Source of the DNA: JACVRM01 sp963817375
GTDB lineage: Bacteria > Actinomycetota > Thermoleophilia > Gaiellales > Gaiellaceae
Assembly: GCA_963817375.1 (NCBI GenBank)
Contig: CAWFOB010000005.1
Span: forward strand, 248,001 to 312,000
Direction: 5' to 3'
Length of the DNA stretch: 64,000 nt
Positions 27,181-34,796 of the stretch are shown one piece after another. The notes under the pieces were generated by a model. It saw only the letters and a program-made list of their open reading frames with translations. It did not search any database and was not told where the DNA came from. Every line of letters begins with the position of its first letter. Positions within the stretch are counted from its first letter, which is position 1. Both the position numbers and the translations under genes were made by a program.

Positions 27181-27215
27181 GGGTACGTCCGTTTCTAACT
27201 AATTAGAACGTACCC
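27181..27215. repeat. 35-bp nested palindrome
   Basis: Outer arms GGGTACGT (27181-27188) and ACGTACCC (27208-27215) enclose inner arms TTCTAA (27193-27198) and TTAGAA (27203-27208). Looks like an operator or recombination-type site; function unknown. Confidence 0.6.
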
Positions 27216-27265
27216 AGGTTTGCCATCAGCGGCAACGCGGTCACCGGCCTCGTCGGCGGGAGCGG

Positions 27266-27283
27266 TGGAACCAAGTTGGAACC
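27266..27283. repeat. Direct repeat pair TGGAACC with 11-bp period, copy 3
   Basis: TGGAACC at 27266-27272 and 27277-27283, identical spacing to the other two copies in the island. Confidence 0.5.
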
Positions 27284-27386
27284 AACAGGCGGCTTTGGCC
27301 GACCCGGCTCGCGCGCGGCGAAGCCGACGCTCCGCCGACGCCTCGCGACACGCTAGAAACGAGGACGGGCGGGTCTTCCAGGAGCC

Positions 27387-28370
27387 CTACTCAACGGGGA
27401 CCGGCCGCGGCCACGGCCAGCGCTCGCGCGAGAACATCGCGCCGAACTCGCGGAGGCCGAACGCCCACAGCAGGACGGCGAGCCCGAGGACGACGTTCCA
27501 GACCGTCAGCACGGTTCCCTGGACGATCGAGAACGCGGCGACGGCTGCGATGGGGGCCGCCGCTCCGACCGCCGCGACGTCGAGCGCCTGCGTCACGCCC
27601 ATGCCACTCGGGGTGACGACGAGCAGTCCCGCGAGCGCGTGCGACGACAGGACCAGCAGCACAGTGAACGGGTTCACGGGGACGTGGAACGCGGTCATGA
27701 AGATCACGTTCGTTCCGACGCGGCATGCATACGAGGCGGCCGACGGCGCTGCGACTCCCGTGGCGTAGCAGCGCCAGTGGCCGAAGATCGCCGCGCCCTG
27801 CCGCGCCTTCCGCCACTCGACGGCGAGCCGTGGTACGAGGTGCCGGTGGATCACGTAGCCCAGCACGATGGCGAGGACCGCCGCGACCGGCACCAACAAC
27901 ACGCCGATCTCGCCGACGGGCGAGATCGTTCCCAGGAGGCCAGGGTGCGAGACCGCCACGGCCACCACGGTCAGAACGCCGGCGGCCGTGAAGAACAGCG
28001 ACTGGACAAGCGTCGCGGAAGCCAGGCCAGCGACCGACGACTCCGGGATCGCCGTCCGCAGCATCGCAATCGTCACGGCCGTCCCGGCCTGCGCCGGTGC
28101 GACGGCGTTGACCGCGGCACCGCCTTGCGACGCGCCCCACGCCGCCTTGAAGGCGACCCTGCTCTGCGGGTACGCGGCGCGGAGGACGTTTCGCCACACC
28201 AGCCCGAGCAGCGCCGACTCGGCCGTTCGCAGCGCGACCCCGAGTGCGAGCAGAGTCGGCGGCATGTCGCCGACACGGTCGGGGACGCTCGATGCCCAGC
28301 CCCAGACCTCGACGACGACCGTGAGAAGCAGCGACGGCATCAAGTCCACACCACATCCGACGACCGTCAC
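27387..28370 (-). CDS. Flippase-like (LPG synthase TM region/UPF0104) membrane protein
   Basis: 327 residues with about eight TM helices. The VAPAQAGTAVTIAMLR segment, the VTPSGMGVTQALDVAAVG motif and the RVGTNVIFMTAFHV stretch are characteristic of the lysylphosphatidylglycerol synthetase/glycosyltransferase-associated TM family (UPF0104), whose members act with envelope lipids or glycans. No soluble LPG-synthase domain is fused. GTG start at 28370; an internal ATG at 28340 is possible. Last gene of the island, reading away from the right att copy. Substrate unknown. Confidence 0.75.
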   Translation of the reverse strand: MTVVGCGVDLMPSLLLTVVVEVWGWASSVPDRVGDMPPTLLALGVALRTAESALLGLVWRNVLRAAYPQSRVAFKAAWGASQGGAAVNAVAPAQAGTAVTIAMLRTAIPESSVAGLASATLVQSLFFTAAGVLTVVAVAVSHPGLLGTISPVGEIGVLLVPVAAVLAIVLGYVIHRHLVPRLAVEWRKARQGAAIFGHWRCYATGVAAPSAASYACRVGTNVIFMTAFHVPVNPFTVLLVLSSHALAGLLVVTPSGMGVTQALDVAAVGAAAPIAAVAAFSIVQGTVLTVWNVVLGLAVLLWAFGLREFGAMFSRERWPWPRPVPVE

Positions 28371-28400
28371 GTAAAGGGGACCGCAAGAGGGGGTTAGGAA

Positions 28401-28432
28401 GCCGTAAGCACCCGCGAGGTTCGTGTTACGGC
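28401..28432. promoter_or_regulatory. Inverted repeat upstream of rph
   Basis: GCCGTAAGCAC (28401-28411) and GTGTTACGGC (28423-28432) form an imperfect stem around an 11-nt loop. It lies ~160 bp upstream of the rifamycin phosphotransferase and just outside the flippase start. Could be an operator; I could not match it to a known element from memory. Confidence 0.35.
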
Positions 28433-28459
28433 GGTGGCGAACAGCGAGTCGCTCTTGCG

Positions 28460-28491
28460 AGCCGAAGGTCGCCGGTTCGAGCCCGGCACGC
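28460..28491. repeat. attR candidate (duplicated tRNA-Ala 3' end)
   Basis: The block matches 22622-22653 of tRNA-Ala with one mismatch. The sequence upstream has no D-arm and the acceptor arm no longer pairs, so it is a remnant, not a second tRNA. Confidence 0.65.
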
Positions 28492-28513
28492 GCGTTTTGG
28501 AGCTAGGAGAAGG

Positions 28514-28547
28514 CCGGCGAGCGGGCGCTGCCCGCCGTCCGGTTTTT
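28514..28547 (+). terminator. Terminator, probably the original tRNA-Ala terminator
   Basis: GCGGGC (28521-28526) pairs with GCCCGC (28530-28535), extended by CCGG/CCGG outer pairs, then TTTTT at 28543-28547. Its place 22 bp after the tRNA 3' remnant fits a tRNA transcript terminator displaced by the island. Confidence 0.75.
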
Positions 28548-28594
28548 CAAAGCCCTGGTCGAGGTAACCCCTGAGCGACCGGAGGACATCACTG

Positions 28595-31264
28595 ATGAAT
28601 GAGCGGCTGCAGGAAACGGAAGGAGCGACAGTTCAGATGCACGAAGAATCCCGGAGCGCCTATGTGCTGGACCTCGAGGCGATCGACCGGACGCAGGTCG
28701 CAGCCGTCGGCGGCAAGGCGGCTCACCTCGGAGAGCTGTCGCGGATCGAGGGCATCCGTGTGCCGGCTGGGTTCTGCGTTACGGCTGACGCCTTCCGGCG
28801 GATCATCGCGGAAGCGCCGCCGATAGAGGATCGGCTCGACCGGCTGTCCCGTCTGAGGCCGGACGACCGGGATGCGATCCGCGCGCTCAGTGCGGAGATC
28901 CGCCAGGCCGTCGAGGGGCTCGCCATCCCTGAGGATCTGGGGGAAGCCATCACTTGCATGCTCGCCCGGGTGGGCGAGCATGCAGCCTACGCCGTCCGTT
29001 CCAGCGCGACTGCGGAGGACCTGCCGACCGCATCCTTCGCCGGTCAGCAGGACACGTACCTGAACGTCGTGGGGCCGGCGGCAATCCTCGAGCACCTCAG
29101 CCGCTGCTGGGCGTCGCTGTTCACTGACCGGGCCGTGACCTACCGCCTGCGGAACGGCTTCGACCAGCGGAAGGTCAAGATGGCCGTGCTCGTGCAGCAG
29201 ATGGTCTTCCCGCGGGCGGCCGGCGTCCTCTTCACGGCAGACCCCGTCACGGGCAACCGGAAGGTCTCCACCGTCGAGGCAACGTTCGGTCTCGGCGAGG
29301 CCCTGGTCTCCGGCCGCGTGAACCCGGACGTCTACGCGGTGCACGACGGCCGGGTCGTCGCCAAGGCGATCGGCACGAAGAAGCTTGCCATCTACGCCTC
29401 TCCGTCAGGCGGGACGCAGGAACACGCGATCGAGCCGGCGCGGCAGGAGCAGCCGGCCCTGACGGATGCACAGGTCGTGCAGCTGGTGGAGCTGGGCCGG
29501 CGGATCGAAGCGCACTTCCGCCTCAGCCAGGACATCGAATGGTGCCTCGTCGACGACAGCTTCCAGATCGTCCAGAGCCGGCCGATCACCTCGCTGTTCC
29601 CCATCCCCGCGGCCGGCGACCGGGAGAACCACGTCTACGTCTCCGTCGGTCATCAGCAGATGATGACCGACCCCATGAAGCCCCTGGGGCTCTCCTTCTG
29701 GCAGATGACGACTCCCCGGCCGATGGCCGAAGCGGGCGGGCGGCTGTTCGTCGACGTCACCCGGCTCCTGGGCTCGCCGGCGAGCCGCGCGGCCTTCCTC
29801 GACATGATGGGGAGGTCCGATCCGCTGATCCGGGACGCGCTGCAGACCGTGCTCGACCGCGGCGACTTCATCCCCTCGCTCCCGGACGGAGGTCCCGGCT
29901 GGGTGCCGCCTGGCGGCACGGGGGCACCGATCGAGACCGACCCGGCCATCGTCACCGAGCTGATCGGGCGCAGCCAGACCTCCATCGCCGCCTTGAAGCG
30001 CGACATCCGGACGAAGTCCGGATCGGCGCTCCTCGACTTCATCCTGGCGGACATCCAGGAGCTCAGGCAGATCCTGTTCGATCCACGAAGCCATCAGGTG
30101 TTCATGTCGGCGATGGAGGCTTCGTGGTGGCTGAACGAGCAGCTGGAGGCGTGGCTGGGCGAGAAGAACGCGGCCGACACGCTCACGCAGTCAGTGCCCC
30201 ACAACGTCACGTCGGAGATGGGTCTGGCGCTACTGGACGTCGCGGACGCGATCCGCCCGCATCCGGAGGTGGTGGCTTTTCTGGAACAGGTCGCGGACGA
30301 GGGCTTCCTGGACGAGCTGCCAAAGCTCGCGGGCGGGCGGGAAGCGCGAGACGCCATCCAGATCTGGCTCGACCAGTACGGCATGCGCTGCGTCGGTGAG
30401 ATCGACATCACGAGGCCGCGTTGGAGCGAACGCCCGACCACGCTCGTGCCCCTGATCCTCGGCAACGTCAAGAACTTCGAGCCGGGCGCGGGCGAGCAGC
30501 GCTTCGAGCAAGGGCGGCAGGAGGCCTGGTCGAAGGAGCAGGAGCTGCTGGAGCGCTTGCGGGCCCTGCCGGACGGTGCGCGGAAGGCCGAAGAGACGAA
30601 GCGGATGGTCGACCGGCTCCGGACCTTCATCGGGTACCGCGAGTATCCGAAGTACGGCATGGTCAGCCGCTACTCCGTCTACAAACAGGCGCTGTTGGAA
30701 GAAGCCGAGCGCCTCGTGCAGGCACATGTGGTTCGTGAGCAGGAGGACATCTTCTACCTCACGTTCCAGGAGCTCCACGACGTCGTGCGTACGAACCATG
30801 TGGATGACGAGCTCGTCCGCGAGCGCAAGGAAGCGTTCAGGTCATATCAGGCGCTCACGCCGCCCCGGGTGCTCACTTCCGACGGCGAGGGCATCGTCGG
30901 GACGTACCGGCGCGACGACGTGCCGGCCGGCGCGCTGGTCGGCCTAGCGGTCTCCGCCGGGACCATAGAGGGGCGGGCCCGCGTCATCCTCGACGTGGCG
31001 GAGGTGGACCTCGAACCGGGCGACATCCTGGTCACCGCCTACACCGATCCCAGCTGGACGCCCCTCTTCGTCGCGATCAAGGGCCTGGTGACGGAGGTCG
31101 GGGGCCTGATGACCCACGGCGCGGTGATCGCACGGGAGTACGGCCTGCCCGCTGTGGTCGGAGTGGAGAACGCCACACAGCTGATCCAGGATGGGCAGAG
31201 AATCCGCGTCCAAGGAACGGACGGGTACGTCGAACTCCTGCCCCAGGCGGGCAAGCCTGATTGA
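28595..31264 (+). CDS. rph: Rifamycin-inactivating phosphotransferase
   Basis: 889 residues in the Rph order: N-terminal ATP-grasp domain (GGKAAHLGELSRI, AVRSSATAEDLPTASFAGQQ, FTADPVTGNRK), a middle rifamycin-binding domain beginning HVYVSVGHQQMMTDPMKPLG, and a C-terminal swivelling His domain. In the last, TEVGGLMTHGAVIAREYG has the phosphorylated His near residue 841. Unlike PEP synthase or PPDK there is no C-terminal PEP/TIM-barrel domain, and the His domain is terminal, which identifies Rph. The enzyme uses ATP to phosphorylate the ansa-chain hydroxyl of rifamycins, giving AMP and phosphate. The ATG has GGAGG nine bases upstream. It lies immediately outside the right island boundary. Confidence 0.9.
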   Translation: MNERLQETEGATVQMHEESRSAYVLDLEAIDRTQVAAVGGKAAHLGELSRIEGIRVPAGFCVTADAFRRIIAEAPPIEDRLDRLSRLRPDDRDAIRALSAEIRQAVEGLAIPEDLGEAITCMLARVGEHAAYAVRSSATAEDLPTASFAGQQDTYLNVVGPAAILEHLSRCWASLFTDRAVTYRLRNGFDQRKVKMAVLVQQMVFPRAAGVLFTADPVTGNRKVSTVEATFGLGEALVSGRVNPDVYAVHDGRVVAKAIGTKKLAIYASPSGGTQEHAIEPARQEQPALTDAQVVQLVELGRRIEAHFRLSQDIEWCLVDDSFQIVQSRPITSLFPIPAAGDRENHVYVSVGHQQMMTDPMKPLGLSFWQMTTPRPMAEAGGRLFVDVTRLLGSPASRAAFLDMMGRSDPLIRDALQTVLDRGDFIPSLPDGGPGWVPPGGTGAPIETDPAIVTELIGRSQTSIAALKRDIRTKSGSALLDFILADIQELRQILFDPRSHQVFMSAMEASWWLNEQLEAWLGEKNAADTLTQSVPHNVTSEMGLALLDVADAIRPHPEVVAFLEQVADEGFLDELPKLAGGREARDAIQIWLDQYGMRCVGEIDITRPRWSERPTTLVPLILGNVKNFEPGAGEQRFEQGRQEAWSKEQELLERLRALPDGARKAEETKRMVDRLRTFIGYREYPKYGMVSRYSVYKQALLEEAERLVQAHVVREQEDIFYLTFQELHDVVRTNHVDDELVRERKEAFRSYQALTPPRVLTSDGEGIVGTYRRDDVPAGALVGLAVSAGTIEGRARVILDVAEVDLEPGDILVTAYTDPSWTPLFVAIKGLVTEVGGLMTHGAVIAREYGLPAVVGVENATQLIQDGQRIRVQGTDGYVELLPQAGKPD

Positions 31265-31285
31265 GCCAGTCAGGCCGAGGCCGGC

Positions 31286-32203
31286 TCAGAAGGCATTCGC
31301 GGCCGACTTCCACTCCTGGAGGCGCCGCGCAATGAGCTCGGTCCGCTCCTCCGCGCTCCCGCCGTCCAGCACCTCGAGGTCGGCCGGGTCGGCGCGGAGG
31401 TAGATGCCGGACGTCCGGGCATTGAGCGCCGGGTCGCGGTCCGAGCGCGTCGTCCAGTAGCCGCTGGCGCGGTCGGTGCTCTCCAGCTTGATCTCGCCGG
31501 TCCCCTCGAGCTGCGGCGCGTTGGGGTCGCGCGGGCGCTCGCCGTTCCAGAAGTAGAAGACGCCGGCCGGGTCTCTGTGCTCTTTCGCAGCCACGCTCCG
31601 GTAGCGGGACGACAGCGTGCCGTCCTCCTGCCAGCCGCGGCCCATGACCGTGAGGTCACCGTCACGGTCCCGGGCGATCCGCAGGAGGCTCACCGCCGAC
31701 GGCTCCTCCGCCGTCCGCGCCGTGAGCGACAGCTGCCACCAGAGCCCCTCGATCGACTCGCGGCGGCCCTCCGTCTCGATCGCCTTGCGGAGCTTCTGGT
31801 TGATCTCGCGAACCTCCGCCGGGCTTGTCGCCGGGTCGTAGCGAACGGACGTCAGGCCGAGCAGGTCGCTCGGAAGCTTCGACCCGTTCGCGTGGAGGAT
31901 GAACGTGCGCCGGATGCCGAGCGCGCCGCCGAACAGGCCGGCCTCGAACACCACGTTGTCGCGCGGCGACGCCTGGCCGGACGGAGATGCATCCGTCGCC
32001 GTCCAGTCGTCCTGGGCAAACACGAATGCTGCGAAATCGACCTCCTGGGAGAGCTCGACGAGCCGCTCGAGCGTGCCGCGTCCCGGGTTGAACGTGGTCG
32101 TCCAGGGCTCGACGTCGGCGACGTCCGCGAGCCCACGGGCAATCGCCTGAAGCAGCTTGGCCTGCTTGCCCGACGACCCGAGGAAGATCCGCGGCCTGGT
32201 CAC
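31286..32203 (-). CDS. TIR-like nucleotide-binding protein (CAP12/PycTIR-type) with uncharacterised C-terminal domain
   Basis: 305 residues. Residues 1-130 match the predicted nucleotide-binding TIR-like domain of CBASS/Pycsar effectors: RPRIFLGSSGKQ, TLERLVELSQEVDFAAFVFAQDD and SPRDNVVFEAGLFGGALG. The Glu at residue 87 is in the NADase catalytic position. Residues ~150-305 (IEGLWWQLSLTA, GRGWQEDGTLSSRY, GVFYFWNG, SGIYLRADP) look like an all-beta, lipocalin-like ligand domain that I do not recognise. This is not a cyclic-nucleotide-binding or STING domain as far as I can tell. The GTG at 32203 immediately starts the fold. No nucleotide cyclase gene is adjacent. A NAD-depleting defence effector is inference. 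Confidence 0.7.
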   Translation of the reverse strand: MTRPRIFLGSSGKQAKLLQAIARGLADVADVEPWTTTFNPGRGTLERLVELSQEVDFAAFVFAQDDWTATDASPSGQASPRDNVVFEAGLFGGALGIRRTFILHANGSKLPSDLLGLTSVRYDPATSPAEVREINQKLRKAIETEGRRESIEGLWWQLSLTARTAEEPSAVSLLRIARDRDGDLTVMGRGWQEDGTLSSRYRSVAAKEHRDPAGVFYFWNGERPRDPNAPQLEGTGEIKLESTDRASGYWTTRSDRDPALNARTSGIYLRADPADLEVLDGGSAEERTELIARRLQEWKSAANAF

Positions 32204-32300
32204 GCGCGGTTCATGATGACGGACACGGTCGTGCACCTGCTCCCGTTGCGAGCAGATGTGCTGAGATGACGGTCGTGCGCGCACAGGACGAGGCCACACG

Positions 32301-32486
32301 GTGAGCAACGGCGGCAGAGCGGATACGCGTCAGCGCATGCTGCGGCGCGCGGGCCTCGTCGCCGGCGTTCTCGCGCTCCTGGCCGTGCTGCTCTTCATCA
32401 GCGGCCACTGGATCCTCGGAATCGTCTTCGGAGCGGCCGCGGCCGTCGCGATCTGGGTCTTCCTTCAAGCGCGCACCGTGCGGTAG
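32301..32486 (+). CDS. Small two-helix membrane protein (hypothetical)
   Basis: 61 residues from a GTG at 32301, divergent from the TIR-like gene with 97 bp between starts. Two hydrophobic helices (LVAGVLALLAVLLFISG and WILGIVFGAAAAVAIWVFL) and basic ends. No family recognised. Divergent placement raises the possibility of a shared promoter with the TIR-like gene. Confidence 0.6.
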   Translation: MSNGGRADTRQRMLRRAGLVAGVLALLAVLLFISGHWILGIVFGAAAAVAIWVFLQARTVR

Positions 32487-32535
32487 CCGTTAGCGCTTCA
32501 CGAGCGCGGCCTTCAGCCAACGACGCCGAGAGCCG

Positions 32536-33165
32536 TCAGCTACGCGTGCCGAAGTCGGCGGTGACGATCGCGACCGTGTCCCCGTCGAAGATGCCCGGCG
32601 CATCGATCGCTCGCACGCAGCCGAACCCGACCTCGGCCCAGGGCGAGAGCAGGTTCTCGCGATGCGGCGGGCTCTGCATCCAGCTCTGGATCACCTTCGC
32701 CGCCGACACGCTCGCCGGGCCGCTCATCAGGTTCTCGCCGACGCGGTAGACGCGGAACGCGGCCGGCGCCGCGTAGTAGCGCTCCACGCGCTGCCAGAAC
32801 AGGGAGCCGTTGTACGACGTGTGGCTGAAGTAGCCGTACTTCGCCATCGACCGGGAGTGCGCCACCGCCGCCTCGGTCAGGTCACGCGAGCGGCGAAGCG
32901 GCGGCAGGCCGGCCCGCAGCCGCACGGCGTTCAGCTGGCGGAGCAGCTCAAGGTTCAGGTCGCCGGCGAGCTGCACGGCGGCGAGCCCGCGCGTGTCGTC
33001 CGGCTTGAGGCCCTGGGCGGACCCGCCGTGGGCCGGGTTCTGATCCCGCGCAGGGTGAACGGGAGCCGCGTGTGCGGCCACCGCGAGGATGGCGACGGCA
33101 AGGCAGAGCCAGACGGCGATGCCCAACCGAGCCAGCCGACGGCTGCGCCAGGTGAGGACTGCCAA
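32536..33165 (-). CDS. Secreted CAP-domain (SCP/PR1-like) protein
   Basis: 209 residues. N-terminal signal helix (IAVWLCLAVAILAVAAHAA), linker, then a CAP domain: LNAVRLRAGLPPLRRSRDL, AHSRSMAKYGYFSHTSYNG (HS/HT ligand region), YRVGENLMSG (GENL motif), IQSWMQSPPHRENLL (SPPHRxNLL motif) and VTADFGTR. All four signature boxes of bacterial CAP proteins are present. Role in the cell envelope is unknown; some CAP proteins bind lipids or act as proteases. TTG start at 33165, as no ATG/GTG precedes the signal peptide. The 183 bp to the divergent DUF4331 gene must contain both promoters. Confidence 0.82.
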   Translation of the reverse strand: MAVLTWRSRRLARLGIAVWLCLAVAILAVAAHAAPVHPARDQNPAHGGSAQGLKPDDTRGLAAVQLAGDLNLELLRQLNAVRLRAGLPPLRRSRDLTEAAVAHSRSMAKYGYFSHTSYNGSLFWQRVERYYAAPAAFRVYRVGENLMSGPASVSAAKVIQSWMQSPPHRENLLSPWAEVGFGCVRAIDAPGIFDGDTVAIVTADFGTRS

Positions 33166-33348
33166 CGAGAACCAGTGGTGGTAGTGCGACGACGGTGGGC
33201 GTCGACCCTAACGCATCCCGATCGGCCCGCAACGGGTGAACCGTCACCCCGACTTTGGGCCCGGTCGAGTGGGCCGGAAGACCTATCGAACCGGTTCGCG
33301 CGGCGGGCCGAATAGAGCGCGTCTGACCCCCAATCGAGAGGAGAGACG

Positions 33349-34794
33349 ATGAGGAGGAGACTCTTGCTCGGCGGCCTTGCACTGACCGCCGCCGCGCTCG
33401 GTCTCGTGGCGACCCTCGTTCGCGGCCCCGGGCCGGACGCCGCGAACGCAGCGAGCCATAGGGAGGCACCACTGATCTCGCTCGACCCGGCCGCGGACAT
33501 CACCGACTTCTTCATGTTCCGGAGCTACGAGCCGGGCCAGCAGAACAAGGTTGTCCTGATCATGAACACCCAGCCCGGCGAGGAGCCGAGCTCGGGCCCG
33601 AACTACTTCAACTTCGATCCGTCGGTGAAGTACGCGTTCGGGATCGACAACAACGGCGACGGCAAGTCGGACATCTCGCTCAGCTTCCAGTTCCGGAACG
33701 AGATCCGCGGCCCCGTCGACTCGCTCGGACTGCCGTTTGCCTACGCCGGAGGCGTGCCGCCGTCGAGCGGCAGCATCATCCCGCCGATCACACGGCTCGA
33801 CGGGAAGGGCTCCGAGGGCCTCGGCCTGCGGCAGCACTACGACGTGACGATGACCGGCGGAGACACGCTCGGCGATTCCAAGACGCTCGCGCGCAACCTC
33901 ATCGCCGTCCCGTCGGATGTCGGCCCGCAGACGATGCCGAACTACTCGTCGCTCGCGAAGCAGGGCGTGTACGACCTCGGCAACGGCGTGCGCGTCTTCG
34001 CAGGCCAGCGCGAGGATCCGTTCTACATCGACCTCGGCGGCGTGTTCGACACGCTGAACTTCCGGCGGTTCCCACCGCTGCTCTCCAACATGGAGGACGC
34101 GAACGACAACGTGAACCCGTTCGGAGTCGACATGCTGTCCGGCTTCAACGTCCAGACGATCGCGATCGAGATGCCGATCTCGATGCTGACGGGCGCGTTC
34201 CAGACCCTCGGCGGCTATGCCTACACCAGCCGCCCCAACGTGACCATCCGGTCGCACATGCACTACGGCTCCAGGTGGGTCCAGGTTCAGCGGCTCGCGA
34301 ATCCCCTCATCAACGAGGTGATCATCGGGACGAAGGACAAGGACTACTGGAACTCGCTCCCGCCGTGGGACGAGGGCAAGTTCCTCGACTACTACCTGAA
34401 TCCGCGGCTCGCGCTCGCACTGCAGCTCCAGTTCGGGGCGCCCGCGGCGCTGAACAACCGCACAGACCTGGTCAACGCGCTGCTCAAGTACGGTCCGGGC
34501 GACCCGCACTACTCGGACCTGCTGCGGCTCGACACGACGGTGGCCCCGGTCCCGCTCGCGCAGCAGAAACGCCTCACCGTGCTCGCGGGCGACAACGCAG
34601 GCTGGCCGAACGGCCGCCGGCCGCGTGACGACGTGACGGACATCGCCGTCCGGCTCGTCGGCGGGCCGACGTACATCGCCCTGAAGGCGGGCGACGGGGT
34701 GAACGTGGACGACGCACCGCTGTCGACGTCGTTCCCGTTCCTCTCGCTCCCGTCCGACGGGCGCAACCGCTCCTTCCCCCACGTGAACCCGTAG
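33349..34794 (+). CDS. DUF4331 family exported protein
   Basis: 481 residues with an exported N-terminus (RRRLLLGGLALTAAALGLVATLV). The DUF4331 hallmark SHREAPLISLDPAADITDFFMF begins just after the signal, and the domain spans the whole protein (FGIDNNGDGKSDISLSFQF, FAGQREDPFYIDLGGVFD, DDVTDIAVRLVGG). Strong ribosome binding site GAGAGGAGAG before the ATG. First gene of a tight cluster: TPR protein 2 bp downstream, then two nickel/cobalt-type transporters. DUF4331 has no proven function; the neighbourhood suggests a role linked to metal handling. Confidence 0.85.
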   Translation: MRRRLLLGGLALTAAALGLVATLVRGPGPDAANAASHREAPLISLDPAADITDFFMFRSYEPGQQNKVVLIMNTQPGEEPSSGPNYFNFDPSVKYAFGIDNNGDGKSDISLSFQFRNEIRGPVDSLGLPFAYAGGVPPSSGSIIPPITRLDGKGSEGLGLRQHYDVTMTGGDTLGDSKTLARNLIAVPSDVGPQTMPNYSSLAKQGVYDLGNGVRVFAGQREDPFYIDLGGVFDTLNFRRFPPLLSNMEDANDNVNPFGVDMLSGFNVQTIAIEMPISMLTGAFQTLGGYAYTSRPNVTIRSHMHYGSRWVQVQRLANPLINEVIIGTKDKDYWNSLPPWDEGKFLDYYLNPRLALALQLQFGAPAALNNRTDLVNALLKYGPGDPHYSDLLRLDTTVAPVPLAQQKRLTVLAGDNAGWPNGRRPRDDVTDIAVRLVGGPTYIALKAGDGVNVDDAPLSTSFPFLSLPSDGRNRSFPHVNP

Positions 34795-34796
34795 GG

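Larger units (their letters stand above)
26988..27386. other. AT-richer non-coding region upstream of Fic
   Basis: About 400 bp with locally low GC. It contains seven GTAC tetramers between 26998 and 27215, a 10-bp inverted repeat GGTACGTTCT (26998-27007) / AGAACGTACC (27205-27214), a nested palindrome at 27181-27215 and a TGGAACC pair at 27266-27283. It must include the Fic promoter. No gene supported. Confidence 0.55.
22622..28491. mobile_element. 5.9-kb genomic island integrated in the 3' end of tRNA-Ala
   Basis: The left boundary is the tRNA-Ala 3' end; the right is a 32-bp copy differing at one base. A terminator hairpin follows the right copy, as expected for the original tRNA downstream flank. 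Contents: a small membrane protein, a decayed tyrosine integrase tail, a large secreted modular protein, a Fic protein and a flippase-like membrane protein, all accessory. Locally AT-rich stretches (26990-27215) contrast with the surrounding high-GC sequence. Mobility is inferred to be lost, since the integrase is truncated and has an in-frame stop. Confidence 0.65.

Noticed and set aside
26163..27206. Plus-strand open frames opposite the Fic gene and its upstream region
   Set aside because: They run antisense to the well-supported Fic protein or through the AT-richer control region and show no motifs.
28441..28500. Possible second tRNA-Ala
   Set aside because: Only the anticodon-stem to acceptor 3' half is present; the D-arm and a pairing acceptor stem are missing. 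Explained as the duplicated att site of the island.
28595..31264. Phosphoenolpyruvate synthase
   Set aside because: The phosphohistidine domain is C-terminal and the PEP-binding TIM barrel is absent; the central domain matches rifamycin phosphotransferase.
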